Positions 39,720 to 49,022 of a stretch of DNA of 64,000 nucleotides are shown here, in pieces (the stretch's first letter is position 1; every line of letters starts with the position of its first letter). This DNA is from Lysobacter helvus (lineage in GTDB: Bacteria > Pseudomonadota > Gammaproteobacteria > Xanthomonadales > Xanthomonadaceae). The translations under genes were made by a program, and so were the position numbers. The stretch is from contig NZ_AP024546.1 in assembly GCF_018406645.1 (NCBI RefSeq), positions 2,480,001 to 2,544,000 of the forward strand. Reading direction: 5' to 3'. The notes under the pieces are model-generated. The model was not told the origin of the DNA, made no database searches, and saw only the letters and a list, made by a program, of their open reading frames with translations.

Positions 39720-40977
39720 CCGGTCCCACCGCTTTCAACGCGGCCTCGAGCTTCTGCTGCATCGCCGGATCGGTCGCGCGTGCGCGCGCCTGTTCCAGCA
39801 ACACCTTCGCGTCCGCATCGCGGCCGAAGCGATCCACCAGCAACATCGCCGCGTGCAGGCCCCATTGCGGCGCGTTCGGATCGGCCGGATACGTGCGCAG
39901 CAACGCCTGGTACGCATCCAGCGCGAGTTGCGACTGGCCGCCCAGGCGAGCCTGTTCGGCGAGGCGCTCGGCGTGCGTCGAATCCAGGGGCACGAACGCA
40001 GGATCGGCATCGAGCGATTCGCGCAGCAGGCCCAGCGCACGCCGATCCTGGCGTTCCTGCATCAGCTGGTGCAGGAACTGGCGTGCGTGTTCCAGCACCG
40101 CCGCCGGATCGCCGGCCTGCTTCAGCAGGCGCCGATACACCTCGTGCACGTCGGTCGTCACCGAGCGCGTGCGGACTTCGCTGCGCAGCAAGGCCAGGGC
40201 CTCGTCGGTCTTGCCGTCGCGCACCAGCGGCTCGACCTGCGCCAGCAACGCATCGCCGCCCGGCGCACCGGGCAGCGGATGCGCATCGTCGCGCAACGCC
40301 TCGGGTTCGAAGCCGAGCGCTTCGTGCGACTGGTAGAGCAGGTACCCCATGAGGTGGAAGGCGGAGAACATCGCCCAGAACAGCGCGAACATCAGCACCA
40401 CCGGCCCCAGCAGCGGCATGACGCGCGCGATCCACGCCCCCGCCATCAGCGCGCTGGCCTGGATCACGAGCAGCAGGCCGAACACGGCGAAGTAGGGGAA
40501 ACCCACGCGCGCGACCAGCGAGAGCGACTGCGCCGGATTCAACGCGGACGACAGGCTGCCCGTCATCGCCAGCATCATCGTCATGCCCGGCTGCAGGAAC
40601 GCCACGACCACCAGCGCCAGCAAGCCGAGCTTCGGCCCGCCGAGCCCCACGCAGATCAGCAGCACCGCGATCAGGATCAGCTGCAGCGCGATGAAGCGCC
40701 ACACCACGCCGTCGTCGATCGACACCTCCACTTCCGGCGGATCCATGTAGCCGTCCGCCGTGCGCCGCAGGATCTCGAACGCGTACTTGTACGCGGCCAG
40801 CCACACCAGGATGCCGACGATGCCGCCGATGAAGGGAATGACCCGCAGCAGCCCCGCGAGGGACAACGCGATCAGCGTCATCAGCGCCGCGCCGCGCCCC
40901 GGGTAGAGCGCGATCGACGGGATGCGTTGCCAGAACGGTTCGGCGGGCGCGACGGCCGCGCGGGGCCTGGCACTCAT
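39709..40977 (-). CDS. Multi-helix membrane protein with C-terminal TPR-like domain
   Basis: 422 residues. The N-terminal ~250 contain about six hydrophobic helices, with the opening PFWQRIPSIALYPGRGAAL and segments such as GGIVGILVWLAAYKYAFEILRR. The soluble C-terminal ~170 residues are helical repeats of TPR style (AQVEPLVRDGKTDEALALL, LALDAYQALLRTYPADPNAPQWG). I do not recognise a named family; a DUF4013-like membrane part is possible. The ATG overlaps the stop of the upstream lipoprotein gene (ATGA), so the pair is coupled. A role in envelope maintenance is only a guess. Confidence 0.75.
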   Translation of the reverse strand: MSARPRAAVAPAEPFWQRIPSIALYPGRGAALMTLIALSLAGLLRVIPFIGGIVGILVWLAAYKYAFEILRRTADGYMDPPEVEVSIDDGVVWRFIALQLILIAVLLICVGLGGPKLGLLALVVVAFLQPGMTMMLAMTGSLSSALNPAQSLSLVARVGFPYFAVFGLLLVIQASALMAGAWIARVMPLLGPVVLMFALFWAMFSAFHLMGYLLYQSHEALGFEPEALRDDAHPLPGAPGGDALLAQVEPLVRDGKTDEALALLRSEVRTRSVTTDVHEVYRRLLKQAGDPAAVLEHARQFLHQLMQERQDRRALGLLRESLDADPAFVPLDSTHAERLAEQARLGGQSQLALDAYQALLRTYPADPNAPQWGLHAAMLLVDRFGRDADAKVLLEQARARATDPAMQQKLEAALKAVGPVAG

Positions 40978-41432
40978 TGCGCGGTGCTGCGCTTGAGGAC
41001 CTCGTCGCCGTTGCGCAACTCGTCGTTGGACACGAGTTCGTACACGCGGTCGGCGTCGGCCTTGCTGTTCGGATCCAGGCGGACGTGGTGCGCATCGGGT
41101 TCGAGCGTCCACGTGCCGGTGGCGGGTTCCTTCGCGGCCAGGCTTTCGTTCGTCATGTTGTACATGCCGTCGGCGGTGAAGGTGACCGACATGTTCGCGT
41201 TGCCGAAGCTGCCGGCGAACGCCTTCGCGTCGAACGTGGTGTGTTCGCCGGGCGCGGCGGATTCGGCAACGCCGTAATGCGCGGTCGTCGCGGGGGCGGC
41301 GGGGGCCACCTCTGCAACGGTGGCCGGTGCGGCGACCGTGGCGGCGGCCGGCGTGGCGTCGGTGGACGGCGCGCGGTTGCAGGCCGCGAGCGTGGCGAGG
41401 GCGAGCAAAGCGAACGGGAGCGACTTGCGCAT
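40974..41432 (-). CDS. Small lipoprotein of unknown function
   Basis: 152 residues with a lipoprotein signal MRKSLPFALLALATLAAC (lipobox LAAC, Cys near 18). A long Ala/Thr/Pro linker (~20-55) is followed by a ~95-residue domain with FAGSFGNANMSVTFTADGMYNM and ATGTWTLEPDAHHVRLDP, a pattern like small beta-sheet lipocalin/META-style domains, but I cannot assign one. The ATG at 41432 was chosen because GAGGA precedes it; an ATG at 41444 adds four residues. Coupled to the membrane/TPR gene downstream. Confidence 0.78.
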   Translation of the reverse strand: MRKSLPFALLALATLAACNRAPSTDATPAAATVAAPATVAEVAPAAPATTAHYGVAESAAPGEHTTFDAKAFAGSFGNANMSVTFTADGMYNMTNESLAAKEPATGTWTLEPDAHHVRLDPNSKADADRVYELVSNDELRNGDEVLKRSTAQ

Positions 41433-41474
41433 CGTGATCCTCATCGTGGTTGGAATTGCGTGGGTATGACGGAC

Positions 41475-42992
41475 TCAGCGGCGGCCGCCGAAGATGCTGC
41501 CCAGCACGCCGCGCAGGATCTGCTGCCCGACCTTGCTGCCGACGGTGCGCGCGGTCTGCTTGGCCATCGTTTCGACCATGCCTTGCCGGCGCTTGGTGCC
41601 GAACACGGCGTCCTTCACCGCCTGGCTGAAACCGCCGCCATCGTCGTCGGCGGCTTGCTTGGCAGGCGGCGCGTTCGTGCGCGCAGCGGTGGCTTCGACG
41701 CCGGCAGCGAGTTTTTCCGCGGCCGAATCGCGATCGATGCGCGTGTCGTACTTCGCGCCCACCGGGCTGCCGGCGCGGACCTGCATGCGTTCGGCGTCGG
41801 TGATCGCGCCCATGCGGCAGCGCGGCGGGGCGATGAGCGTGCGTTCGACCGGCATCGGCACGGCGCGCGCGTTGGGCGCGTCGTGCAGCATCGACACGAG
41901 CGCTTCGCCCACGCCGAGCGCGGAGATCGTCTTCGCAACATCCAGCGCCGGATTGGCGACGAAGGTTTCCGCCGCCACGCGCACGGCTTTCTGGTCGCGC
42001 GGCGTGAACGCACGCAGTGCATGCTGCACGCGATTGCCGAGCTGGCCGAGGATGTTGTCGGGTACGTCGTCGGGGAACTGCGAGCAGAAATACACGCCCA
42101 CGCCCTTCGACCGGATCAGGCGGACGACTTGTTCGATGCGCTGCTGCAGGGCGGGCGGCGCGTCGTCGAACAGCAGGTGCGCTTCGTCGAACACGAAGGC
42201 GAGCTTGGGTTTGTCCAGGTCGCCCACTTCCGGCAGCGTTTCGTACAACTCGCTGAGCAGCCAGAGCAGGAAGCTGGAATACAGGCGCGGCTTCAGCACC
42301 AGCTGGTCCGCGGCGAGGATGCCGATGACGCCGCGGCCGTCGGTGTTGGTGCGCATCAGGTCCGCGAGTTCCAGGCCCGGTTCGCCGAAGAATTCGTCCG
42401 CGCCGTCCTGTTCCAGGCGCAGCAGCGCGCGCTGGATCGCGCCCACCGATTGCGTGCTCACCAAACCGTACGACGTGGTGATGTCCTTGCGTTCGTCCGA
42501 CACCAGGCCGAGCAGGGCGCGCAAATCTTCGAGGTCGAGCAGCAACAGCCCGCGGTCGTCGGCGAGCTTGAACACGATGTCGAGCACGCCCGATTGCGTG
42601 TCGTTGAGCTCCAGGATGCGCGCGAGCAAGGTCGGGCCCATTTCGCTGACGGTGGTGCGCACGGGATGGCCGCGCTTGCCGTACAGGTCCCAGAAGATCA
42701 CCGGATTGGCGGCGGGCGCGTAATCGGGCACGCCGATCTGCGCGACGCGGTCGAGCAGTTTCTGGTCGGGCGTGCCGGCCACCGCGAGGCCGGCGACATC
42801 GCCCTTGACGTCGGCGAGGAACACCGGCACGCCGATGCGCGAGAAGCCTTCGGCGAGCGTCATCAGCGTGACGGTCTTGCCCGTGCCGGTGGCGCCGGCG
42901 ACGAGGCCGTGTCGATTCCCGTACCTGGGTTCGAGCAGGACGCTCCCGCCCTCGGGCGTGGTGACCGACTTGCCGACGAGGATGGGTTGCAT
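41475..42992 (-). CDS. HerA-like ATPase of the DUF853 (YjgR) family
   Basis: 505 residues. Walker A is LVAGATGTGKTVTLMTLAEG near residue 35; FLADVKGDVAGLA and Walker B LAFVFDEAHLLFDD follow; the sensor-like SQFPDDVPDNILGQLGNR is typical of HerA/FtsK-superfamily ATPases. The C-terminal ~80 residues are low-complexity and end in a Gly/Arg helix KVGQQILRGVLGSIFGGRR. The start ATG 42992 matches the family's MQPILVGKS. Cellular role is not established. Confidence 0.9.
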   Translation of the reverse strand: MQPILVGKSVTTPEGGSVLLEPRYGNRHGLVAGATGTGKTVTLMTLAEGFSRIGVPVFLADVKGDVAGLAVAGTPDQKLLDRVAQIGVPDYAPAANPVIFWDLYGKRGHPVRTTVSEMGPTLLARILELNDTQSGVLDIVFKLADDRGLLLLDLEDLRALLGLVSDERKDITTSYGLVSTQSVGAIQRALLRLEQDGADEFFGEPGLELADLMRTNTDGRGVIGILAADQLVLKPRLYSSFLLWLLSELYETLPEVGDLDKPKLAFVFDEAHLLFDDAPPALQQRIEQVVRLIRSKGVGVYFCSQFPDDVPDNILGQLGNRVQHALRAFTPRDQKAVRVAAETFVANPALDVAKTISALGVGEALVSMLHDAPNARAVPMPVERTLIAPPRCRMGAITDAERMQVRAGSPVGAKYDTRIDRDSAAEKLAAGVEATAARTNAPPAKQAADDDGGGFSQAVKDAVFGTKRRQGMVETMAKQTARTVGSKVGQQILRGVLGSIFGGRR

Positions 42993-43160
42993 GCGGGGTG
43001 CCTGTTCAGGAGTCGCGTCGATTCTAAACACGCCGACCCTCCGTCGGCGGTTTGTGTCGAAAGGCGGCCCGCGTCCGCAGTTCTGCCCGATGGCGTGTTG
43101 CAGTGCGGCGCGCGCGAGGGTTACCGTCCCCCATCTTCTTCACCCCGTCTTTGCATTTTT

Positions 43161-44729
43161 ATGGCCGCTTCCGTCACGTTCCGCCTTCCGCTCGTCCTCG
43201 CCGCAGGCCTCGCGTTCACCGGCTTGATGCCTGCCGACGCCGGCGCCGTGTCGCGCCGCGACCAGGCCAGCATCGACGCGCTCAACCAGCGCATGTCGGC
43301 CGCCGAGCAGAAGTACCGCGCCGCCGTGGTGAAGATCGGCAACGCCGATCCCACCGGCCAGGCGCAGGCCGATTCGGCGCTGGAGGACATGGAAGACGTG
43401 GTTGCCGCCTGCATGCAGCAGAAGGGCTGCCAGGTGCCGACGATGCTCACGACGTACAAGCGCCTGCTGAAGGTGAATGCGGACGCCGAAGCCCAGGTGG
43501 CCGACGGCGACGACGACATGGACGACGGCGACGGCGACGACCACATCAACGCGATGGCCGCCGACGTGCCGGAAGCCGCGCGCGCCGCGCAGCTGCTGGA
43601 CGACGACCACCGCTTCGACCAGATGGTGCAGTACAACCCGGCCGTGCAGGCCGGCATCCGCCGCTGGCTGACCGACATGCGCCCGGCGCTGATGGACAGC
43701 TACGAGAACTACGAATACATGCGTCACCTGATGTGGCCGCAGTACGAGCGCGCGGGCCTGCCCGAAGCGCTGCTGTTCGGCATCATGGCGAAGGAATCCA
43801 ACGGCAAGGTGCACGTGAGTTCGCGCGCCGGCGCGGCCGGCCCGATGCAGTTCATGTACAACACCGGCAAGCGCTTCGGCCTGGGCCCGGACGGCACGGG
43901 CTTCGATACGCGCTTCGACGCGCGTTCGGCCGCCGAAGCCAGCGCCTCGTACCTCAACGAGCGCATGGGCGAGCTCAACCGCAGCATCGAACTCGCGCTG
44001 GCCGCGTACAACGGCGGCGAAGGCCGCGCGTTGCGCGTGTACCAGGCCGGCGGCGGCAAGGGCTTCTGGGATGCGTCGGTGTACAACCAGTTTCCACCGG
44101 AAACGCGCGACTACGTGCCGATGGTGATCGCGGCGGCGTGGCTGTTCCTGCACCCGAAGCAATACGGCATCACCTTCCCGAAGGTCGATGCGAAACCGGC
44201 GATGCTCAAGCTGACGCGTGCGGCGTCGATCTACGAACTCACGATCTGCCTCGGCAACGGCGGCACGCGCGAGGGCTACATGCGCGCGCTGCGCAACCTC
44301 AACCCGCGCTACGAAGCCGACAGCAGGCTGCCGGCGGGCGCGTCGCTCAATGCGACGACGAAGATCGTGGGCCTGTACAACCGCCACTGCACGATGGGCA
44401 AGCGCGCGGACCTGGCGCACCAGCTGGTCATCAGCGATCCGACGACGGCGGTGGTGCGCGTGGGCGACATCGCGATGGTGGGCGGGGTGACCACGCCGAC
44501 GGCGCCCGTTGCGGTGGCGGCGGATGCGAAGCCGGCGGCGAAGGCTGCCGCGGCCAAGCCGGCGAAGAAGAAGTCCTACAAGGTGCGCAGCGGCGAGACG
44601 CTGACGGCGATCTCGCGCAAGTTCTCCTGCGATACGCGTGCGCTGGCGGAAGCCAACAAGATCAAGGCGCCGCGTTACGCCATTCGTCCGGGGCAGACGT
44701 TGCAGCTGGAAGGTTGCACTGCGGACTGA
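43161..44729 (+). CDS. Lytic transglycosylase (MltD type) with LysM domain
   Basis: Cleaves the MurNAc-GlcNAc bond in peptidoglycan. 522 residues: signal peptide (MAASVTFRLPLVLAAGLAFTGLMPADAGA), an Asp-rich low-complexity stretch (ADGDDDMDDGDGDDH, ~115-130), an SLT domain (~190-340) with the catalytic Glu in GIMAKESNGKVH and motifs GAAGPMQFMYNTGKRFGL and ALAAYNGGEGRAL, then a C-terminal LysM (~470-515: KSYKVRSGETLTAISRKF...IRPGQTLQL). There is no Shine-Dalgarno upstream of ATG 43161. Confidence 0.93.
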   Translation: MAASVTFRLPLVLAAGLAFTGLMPADAGAVSRRDQASIDALNQRMSAAEQKYRAAVVKIGNADPTGQAQADSALEDMEDVVAACMQQKGCQVPTMLTTYKRLLKVNADAEAQVADGDDDMDDGDGDDHINAMAADVPEAARAAQLLDDDHRFDQMVQYNPAVQAGIRRWLTDMRPALMDSYENYEYMRHLMWPQYERAGLPEALLFGIMAKESNGKVHVSSRAGAAGPMQFMYNTGKRFGLGPDGTGFDTRFDARSAAEASASYLNERMGELNRSIELALAAYNGGEGRALRVYQAGGGKGFWDASVYNQFPPETRDYVPMVIAAAWLFLHPKQYGITFPKVDAKPAMLKLTRAASIYELTICLGNGGTREGYMRALRNLNPRYEADSRLPAGASLNATTKIVGLYNRHCTMGKRADLAHQLVISDPTTAVVRVGDIAMVGGVTTPTAPVAVAADAKPAAKAAAAKPAKKKSYKVRSGETLTAISRKFSCDTRALAEANKIKAPRYAIRPGQTLQLEGCTAD

Positions 44730-44736
44730 CCTTCAT

Positions 44737-44755
44737 CCCTGCGAAAAGCAGGGAT
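44737..44755. repeat. REP-like palindrome at the left end of the D/B repeat pair
   Basis: TCCCTGC-GAAAA-GCAGGGA followed by TCCATGG, 8 nt after the mltD stop. Similar GC palindromes with a CCATGG neighbour border copies E and C. Confidence 0.7.
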
Positions 44756-44765
44756 CCATGGTTCG

Positions 44766-44971
44766 CTGCAAAAGCTCGCCTGAGGTGAGGTTGCTCGTCG
44801 CCCGAACCCGCGGCGGCGTAAGAATTTCTCGCCGACGTGGCGGCGAAAATTCTCACGCCACCACAGGTTGGGGCATCACCTTTCGCGCCTTTTCGATCAA
44901 GGTGTCTGCGGTTACATGAGGTCGCAGGCGTGCGTGTAACGCACGCACACCCCAATCATTTCTTTCGCGAC
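44766..44971 (-). repeat. Dispersed 205-bp repeat, copy D (subfamily 2, inverted)
   Basis: Reads on the minus strand as GTCGCGAAAGAAATGATTGGGGTG, hairpin I (GCGTGCGT-TAC-ACGCACGC), TTGATCGAAAAGG, and hairpin II (plus-strand span 44807-44867). Subfamily 2 has GGGGTGTGCG where subfamily 1 has GGGTTGCGCG, and AACCTG for AGCCCG before hairpin II. The tested base pair of the stem is C-G here. Its hairpin-I end faces copy B across ~97 nt of unrelated sequence. Confidence 0.88.
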
Positions 44972-45068
44972 GAGCAAAAGCGCTTGCCGAAGAACTCATG
45001 GTTGGCGACGCCCGGAAACCTCTTTCTTGCAGTGACACTGCCGACGATTCGCGCAGCAGCTCTTGATT

Positions 45069-45273
45069 GCCGCGAAAGCAATGATTGGGTTGCGCGTGCG
45101 TCACACGCACGCCAGCGACCTCAAATCAAGGTCGGCCCCTTGATCGAAAAGGCTCGAATGGTGATGCCCCAGCCCGTGGTGGGGTGAGAATTTTCGCCGC
45201 CACGTCGGCGAGAAATTCTTACCACGCCGCGGGTTCGGGCGACGCGGTCTTCACCCCAAGCGGGCTTCTGCAG
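45069..45273 (+). repeat. Dispersed 205-bp repeat, copy B (subfamily 1)
   Basis: GCCGCGAAAGCAATGATTGGG, hairpin I (GCGTGCGT-CAC-ACGCACGC), TTGATCGAAAAGG, hairpin II at 45173-45233 (one stem mismatch compared with copies A and C), ending GCGGGCTTCTGCAG. It lies 28 nt past the stop end of convergent psd. Forms a head-to-head pair with D; the whole 572-nt interval between mltD and psd has no protein gene. Confidence 0.88.
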
Positions 45274-45301
45274 TGCACCAACATTCCTGCTTTCGCAGAG
45301 A

Positions 45302-46171
45302 TCAAAGCAACGTCGCCAACCGCTCGCCCAACTTCACCGACCCCTGCGGCCGCAACCCTTCATCAAGCTGCGCCACACCCGCCGGCAGCAACACGATCAC
45401 GGTGGAGCCGTAATTGAAGCGCGCCATCTCCGCAAAGCGCTCCACGATGAACCCACGCCCGCGATAGTCCTTCACCGTGATCGGCCCACCGTACGGCGGA
45501 ATCTCCACGCCGCCCCATACCGTTTCGACGCCCGACACCAGCAACGCACCCACCATCACCATCGCCATCGGCCCGAAGTCCGTGTCGAAATGGCAGACCA
45601 CGCGCTCGTTGCGGGCAAACAGTTTCGAGACCGACCCCACCGCATCCTCGCCGACGCTGAAAAGCCGCCCCGGGATGTGCACCGTTTCGCGCAGGGTGCC
45701 GGTCCACGGCATGTGTACGCGGTGGTAGTCGCGGGGCGAGAGGTACACCGTCGCGAACGTGCCGCCGATGAATTTCTCCGCCGCGTCTTCGTCGCCCAGC
45801 AACTCCGCGACCGAAAATCCGTGGCCCTTCGCCTGGAAGATGTGGCCCGGGTCTTCGTGTTCCGCGTCGCCCGCGCGGCCGATGTGCCCGCATTCGCTGA
45901 TGCGGCCGTCGGCGGGCATCAGCAACGCGCGCGCATCCGGATGCGGCGCGCGTGCACCGGGTTTCAGCGCGCGGGTGAAGAACGCATTGAACGTCGGGTA
46001 GCGCGTCGCATCGGACTCGAGCGCTTCATCCAGGTCGACGTTGAACTTGCGCACCACCGTGTCGATGAGCCACTGCTTGGTGCGCGGATTCGTGGAATAC
46101 GCCAGCCGCCGCGCGAGCGAGGACAGGAAGCGATGCGGGAGGACGTAGGTGAGGGCGGTGACGGGACGCAT
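45302..46171 (-). CDS. psd: Phosphatidylserine decarboxylase proenzyme
   Basis: Makes phosphatidylethanolamine at the inner membrane. 289 residues. The proenzyme cleaves itself within [12 protein letters not shown] (Gly255-Ser256), the serine becoming the pyruvoyl group. Charge-relay residues are in [23 protein letters not shown] (His) and the N-terminal [18 protein letters not shown]. The usual LGST is YGST here, an accepted variant. Sco1 lies 4 nt upstream. Confidence 0.97.
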   Translation of the reverse strand: MRPVTALTYVLPHRFLSSLARRLAYSTNPRTKQWLIDTVVRKFNVDLDEALESDATRYPTFNAFFTRALKPGARAPHPDARALLMPADGRISECGHIGRAGDAEHEDPGHIFQAKGHGFSVAELLGDEDAAEKFIGGTFATVYLSPRDYHRVHMPWTGTLRETVHIPGRLFSVGEDAVGSVSKLFARNERVVCHFDTDFGPMAMVMVGALLVSGVETVWGGVEIPPYGGPITVKDYRGRGFIVERFAEMARFNYGSTVIVLLPAGVAQLDEGLRPQGSVKLGERLATLL

Positions 46172-46175
46172 CGGG

Positions 46176-46820
46176 TCACCGTGCCACGGACGTCGTGAGC
46201 GCCGCGAGGTCGGCGGCGATCGCGCGCGGATCCAGCGGCGGTTGCACGATGCCGGCCATGCGGCCCTGCGGATCGAGCACGGCGAGCGTGGCCGAATGGT
46301 CGACGGAGTACTGGTCGGCGGGCACGCCTTCGGGCGGCGCGACCTTCATGAAGACCATCGACAGGCTGCGCGCGAAGGCCTCCAGCGCCGGCTCGTCGCC
46401 GGTGGCGGCCATCGTGTCCTTGTGGAAGGCGTGCGCGTATTCGCCGGCGCGCAGCGCGGTGTCGCGCGCGGGATCCACCGACACGAACAGCACGCGCGGG
46501 CGCACCGGGTCCGGCAGCGAACTCCACTGTTTCTGCGCCTGCGCCAGTTCGGCCAGTGTGGTCGGGCAGACGTCCGGGCAATGGGTGAAGCCGAGGAACA
46601 CCACCGTCCAGTGGCCCTGCAGTTCGCCCGGGACCAGCCGCGTGCCGTCGGACTGCTGCAGCGAGAAGGCGGGCAGGGGGCGCGGTTCCGGGAACAGGCG
46701 GACGGCCCGCAATTCCGGCGCGGCCGGGGCGTGCGGGGCGAAGGCGTGCTGCGCGGCCCACAGGCCCAGGCCCGCGGCGACGGCGACCAGGAGGATCCAC
46801 AGGGTGGTGCGGTTGAACAT
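46176..46820 (-). CDS. Sco1/SenC family copper chaperone
   Basis: 214 residues with an N-terminal membrane anchor ([17 protein letters not shown]) and a periplasmic thioredoxin-fold domain. Copper ligands are the CxxxC of [16 protein letters not shown] (near residues 78-82) and the His in [14 protein letters not shown]. Sco proteins help assemble the CuA centre of cytochrome oxidase or act as thiol-disulfide factors. No oxidase genes are nearby. Divergent from prmB and 4 nt upstream of psd. Confidence 0.92.
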   Translation of the reverse strand: MFNRTTLWILLVAVAAGLGLWAAQHAFAPHAPAAPELRAVRLFPEPRPLPAFSLQQSDGTRLVPGELQGHWTVVFLGFTHCPDVCPTTLAELAQAQKQWSSLPDPVRPRVLFVSVDPARDTALRAGEYAHAFHKDTMAATGDEPALEAFARSLSMVFMKVAPPEGVPADQYSVDHSATLAVLDPQGRMAGIVQPPLDPRAIAADLAALTTSVAR

Positions 46821-46926
46821 GGGCGGGTGTTCCTGGAAGGCGGTTCGCGGGGGCCGGCGGCGGCGAATGATAGCGGGCGCGCTATCATCACCGGCCTTTC
46901 GCATCCGCGGTTCCTTCATTCCAGCC

Positions 46927-47865
46927 ATGACCGAAGCGCTCGCCACGATCATCGACCTGATCCGCTACGGCGCCAGCCGCTTCAACGCGGCGGGGCTCAC
47001 CTTCGGCCACAGCTACGACAACGCGCTGGACGAGGCCACGCAGCTCACCCTGCACGCCCTGCACATGCCGCACGACCTCAGTCCGGTCTACGGCCAGGCG
47101 CGCGTCACCGAGGCGGAGAAGGAAGAAGTCCTGTCGCTGTTCCTGCGCCGCATCGAAGAACGCATCCCCGCCGCGTACCTGACGGGCGAGGCGTGGTTCG
47201 CCGGCCTGAGCTTCAAGACGGACCGCCGCGCGCTGGTGCCGCGCTCGCCGATCGCCGAGATGATCGAACACGGCTTCCAGCCCTGGCTCGGCGAACGCGA
47301 AGTGCGCCGTGCGCTGGACCTGTGCACCGGGTCGGGCTGCATCGCGATCGCGATGGCGCACTACAACCCCGATTGGCACGTCGACGCGGTGGACCTCTCG
47401 CCCGACGCACTCGCCCTGGCCGGCGAGAACAAGGAACGCCTGCACGCCGAGAACGTTCGACTGCTGCAGTCCGACCTGTTCTCGCACCTGCAGGGCGAAC
47501 ACTACGAACTGATCGTGACCAATCCGCCCTACGTCACGAACGCCGAAACCGACGCGCTGCCGCGCGAATACGGCTACGAACCCGAACTCGGCCTGCGCGC
47601 CGGCGACGATGGCCTGGACCTCGCGCTGCAGATCATGGCCGACGCGCCGCTGCACCTGGATCGCGACGGCCTGCTGATCTGCGAAGTGGGCGAAGCCGAA
47701 AAGGCGCTCAGCGCATTGCTGCCGGAACTCCCGCTCGCGTGGGTGGAATTCAAGGTCGGGCAGATGGGCATTTTCGTCGCCGAATGCAGCGACCTGGTCG
47801 CGCACAACGCGCGCATCCGCGAGCTCGCCGACGCGCGCCGCGCGCAGATGCGCAAGGCCGGCTGA
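46927..47865 (+). CDS. prmB: Ribosomal protein L3 glutamine methyltransferase PrmB
   Basis: SAM-dependent N5-glutamine methyltransferase acting on L3. 312 residues. SAM motif [16 protein letters not shown], the acidic [11 protein letters not shown], and the catalytic NPPY motif in [13 protein letters not shown]. The N-terminal helical domain starts [13 protein letters not shown], which separates PrmB from PrmC. Followed by aroC after 4 nt, the standard order. Confidence 0.96.
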   Translation: MTEALATIIDLIRYGASRFNAAGLTFGHSYDNALDEATQLTLHALHMPHDLSPVYGQARVTEAEKEEVLSLFLRRIEERIPAAYLTGEAWFAGLSFKTDRRALVPRSPIAEMIEHGFQPWLGEREVRRALDLCTGSGCIAIAMAHYNPDWHVDAVDLSPDALALAGENKERLHAENVRLLQSDLFSHLQGEHYELIVTNPPYVTNAETDALPREYGYEPELGLRAGDDGLDLALQIMADAPLHLDRDGLLICEVGEAEKALSALLPELPLAWVEFKVGQMGIFVAECSDLVAHNARIRELADARRAQMRKAG

Positions 47866-47869
47866 TTAC

Positions 47870-48970
47870 GTGAACACCTTCGGCCAGCTGTTCCGCGTCA
47901 CCACCTTCGGCGAGTCCCACGGGCCCGCCATCGGGTGCGTGATCGACGGCTGCCCGCCCGGCGTGACCATCAGCCCCGACGATTTCCGCGACGACCTCGC
48001 GCGCCGCGCCACCGGCCGCACGCGCCACACGTCGCAGCGCCACGAGGCCGACGAGGTCGAGATCATCAGCGGCGTATACGAAGGCCGCACCACCGGCACG
48101 CCGATCGCGTTGCTGGTGCGCAACACCGATGCGAAGTCGAAGGACTACGACGCCATCGCGCAGACGTTCCGCCCCGGCCACGCCGATTACACGTACTGGC
48201 AGAAATACGGCCATCGCGATCCGCGCGGCGGCGGGCGTTCGTCCGCGCGCGAAACCACGATGCGCGTCGCCGCCGCCGTGCTGGCCAAGCGCTGGTTGAA
48301 CGAGAAGTTCGGCGTGCGCGTGCGCGGGCACCTGGCGCAGATCGGCAACGTGGTGCCGCGCGGCTTCGACTGGAGCGCCGTGGAAGGCAATCCGTTCTTC
48401 TGGCCCGATGCCTCGCAGGTGCCGGAGCTGGAGGCGTACATGGATGCGCTGCGCAAGTCGGGCGATTCCGTCGGCGCGCGCATCACCGTGTGCGCCGATG
48501 GCGTGCCGCCCGGCTGGGGCGAACCGATCTACGGCAAGCTCGACGGCGAACTCGCCGCGGCGCTGATGTCGATCAACGCGGTCAAGGGCGTGGAAGTCGG
48601 CGACGGTTTCGCGGTGGTCGCGCAGCACGGCACCGAGCATCGCGACGAGATCAGCGAAACCGGTTTTTTGTCAAACCACGCCGGCGGCATCCTCGGCGGC
48701 ATTTCCACCGGGCAGCAAGTGGTCGTGTCGGCGGCGTTCAAGCCGACTTCGAGCCTGCGCTTGCCCGCGCGCAGCCTGGACATGGACGGCCAGCCCGTCG
48801 AAGTGGTCACCACCGGTCGCCACGACCCCTGCGTGGGCGTGCGCGCCACGCCCATCTGCGAGGCGATGGTCGCCCTCGTGCTGATGGACCAGGCCCTGCG
48901 CCATCGCGCGCAGTGCGGCGATGTCGGCGACGTGTCGCCGCGCATCGCGCCCGGCGCGGGCAAACGCTGA
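47870..48970 (+). CDS. aroC: Chorismate synthase
   Basis: FMN-dependent trans-elimination of phosphate from EPSP to give chorismate, the branch point for tryptophan genes found downstream in this window. 366 residues. Start is GTG 47870 ([17 protein letters not shown]). Signatures are [62 protein letters not shown], and [17 protein letters not shown]. Confidence 0.98.
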   Translation: MNTFGQLFRVTTFGESHGPAIGCVIDGCPPGVTISPDDFRDDLARRATGRTRHTSQRHEADEVEIISGVYEGRTTGTPIALLVRNTDAKSKDYDAIAQTFRPGHADYTYWQKYGHRDPRGGGRSSARETTMRVAAAVLAKRWLNEKFGVRVRGHLAQIGNVVPRGFDWSAVEGNPFFWPDASQVPELEAYMDALRKSGDSVGARITVCADGVPPGWGEPIYGKLDGELAAALMSINAVKGVEVGDGFAVVAQHGTEHRDEISETGFLSNHAGGILGGISTGQQVVVSAAFKPTSSLRLPARSLDMDGQPVEVVTTGRHDPCVGVRATPICEAMVALVLMDQALRHRAQCGDVGDVSPRIAPGAGKR

Positions 48971-49022
48971 GCCGCGCACGCCATCCCATTTGCGCAACAC
49001 CCTTCATCCCCCAGGTAAAGAA

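Noticed and set aside
40977-43160. A 700-codon upstream extension of the mltD frame
   Set aside because: It is antisense to the lipoprotein and HerA-like genes, and a signal peptide starts at ATG 43161.
44662-45417. Small open frames inside the D/B repeats (for example one starting MGCACVTRTPATS)
   Set aside because: The same peptide appears from every repeat copy because the DNA is repeated, and the DNA shows stem-loop covariation rather than codon conservation. Such frames are often annotated as hypothetical proteins.
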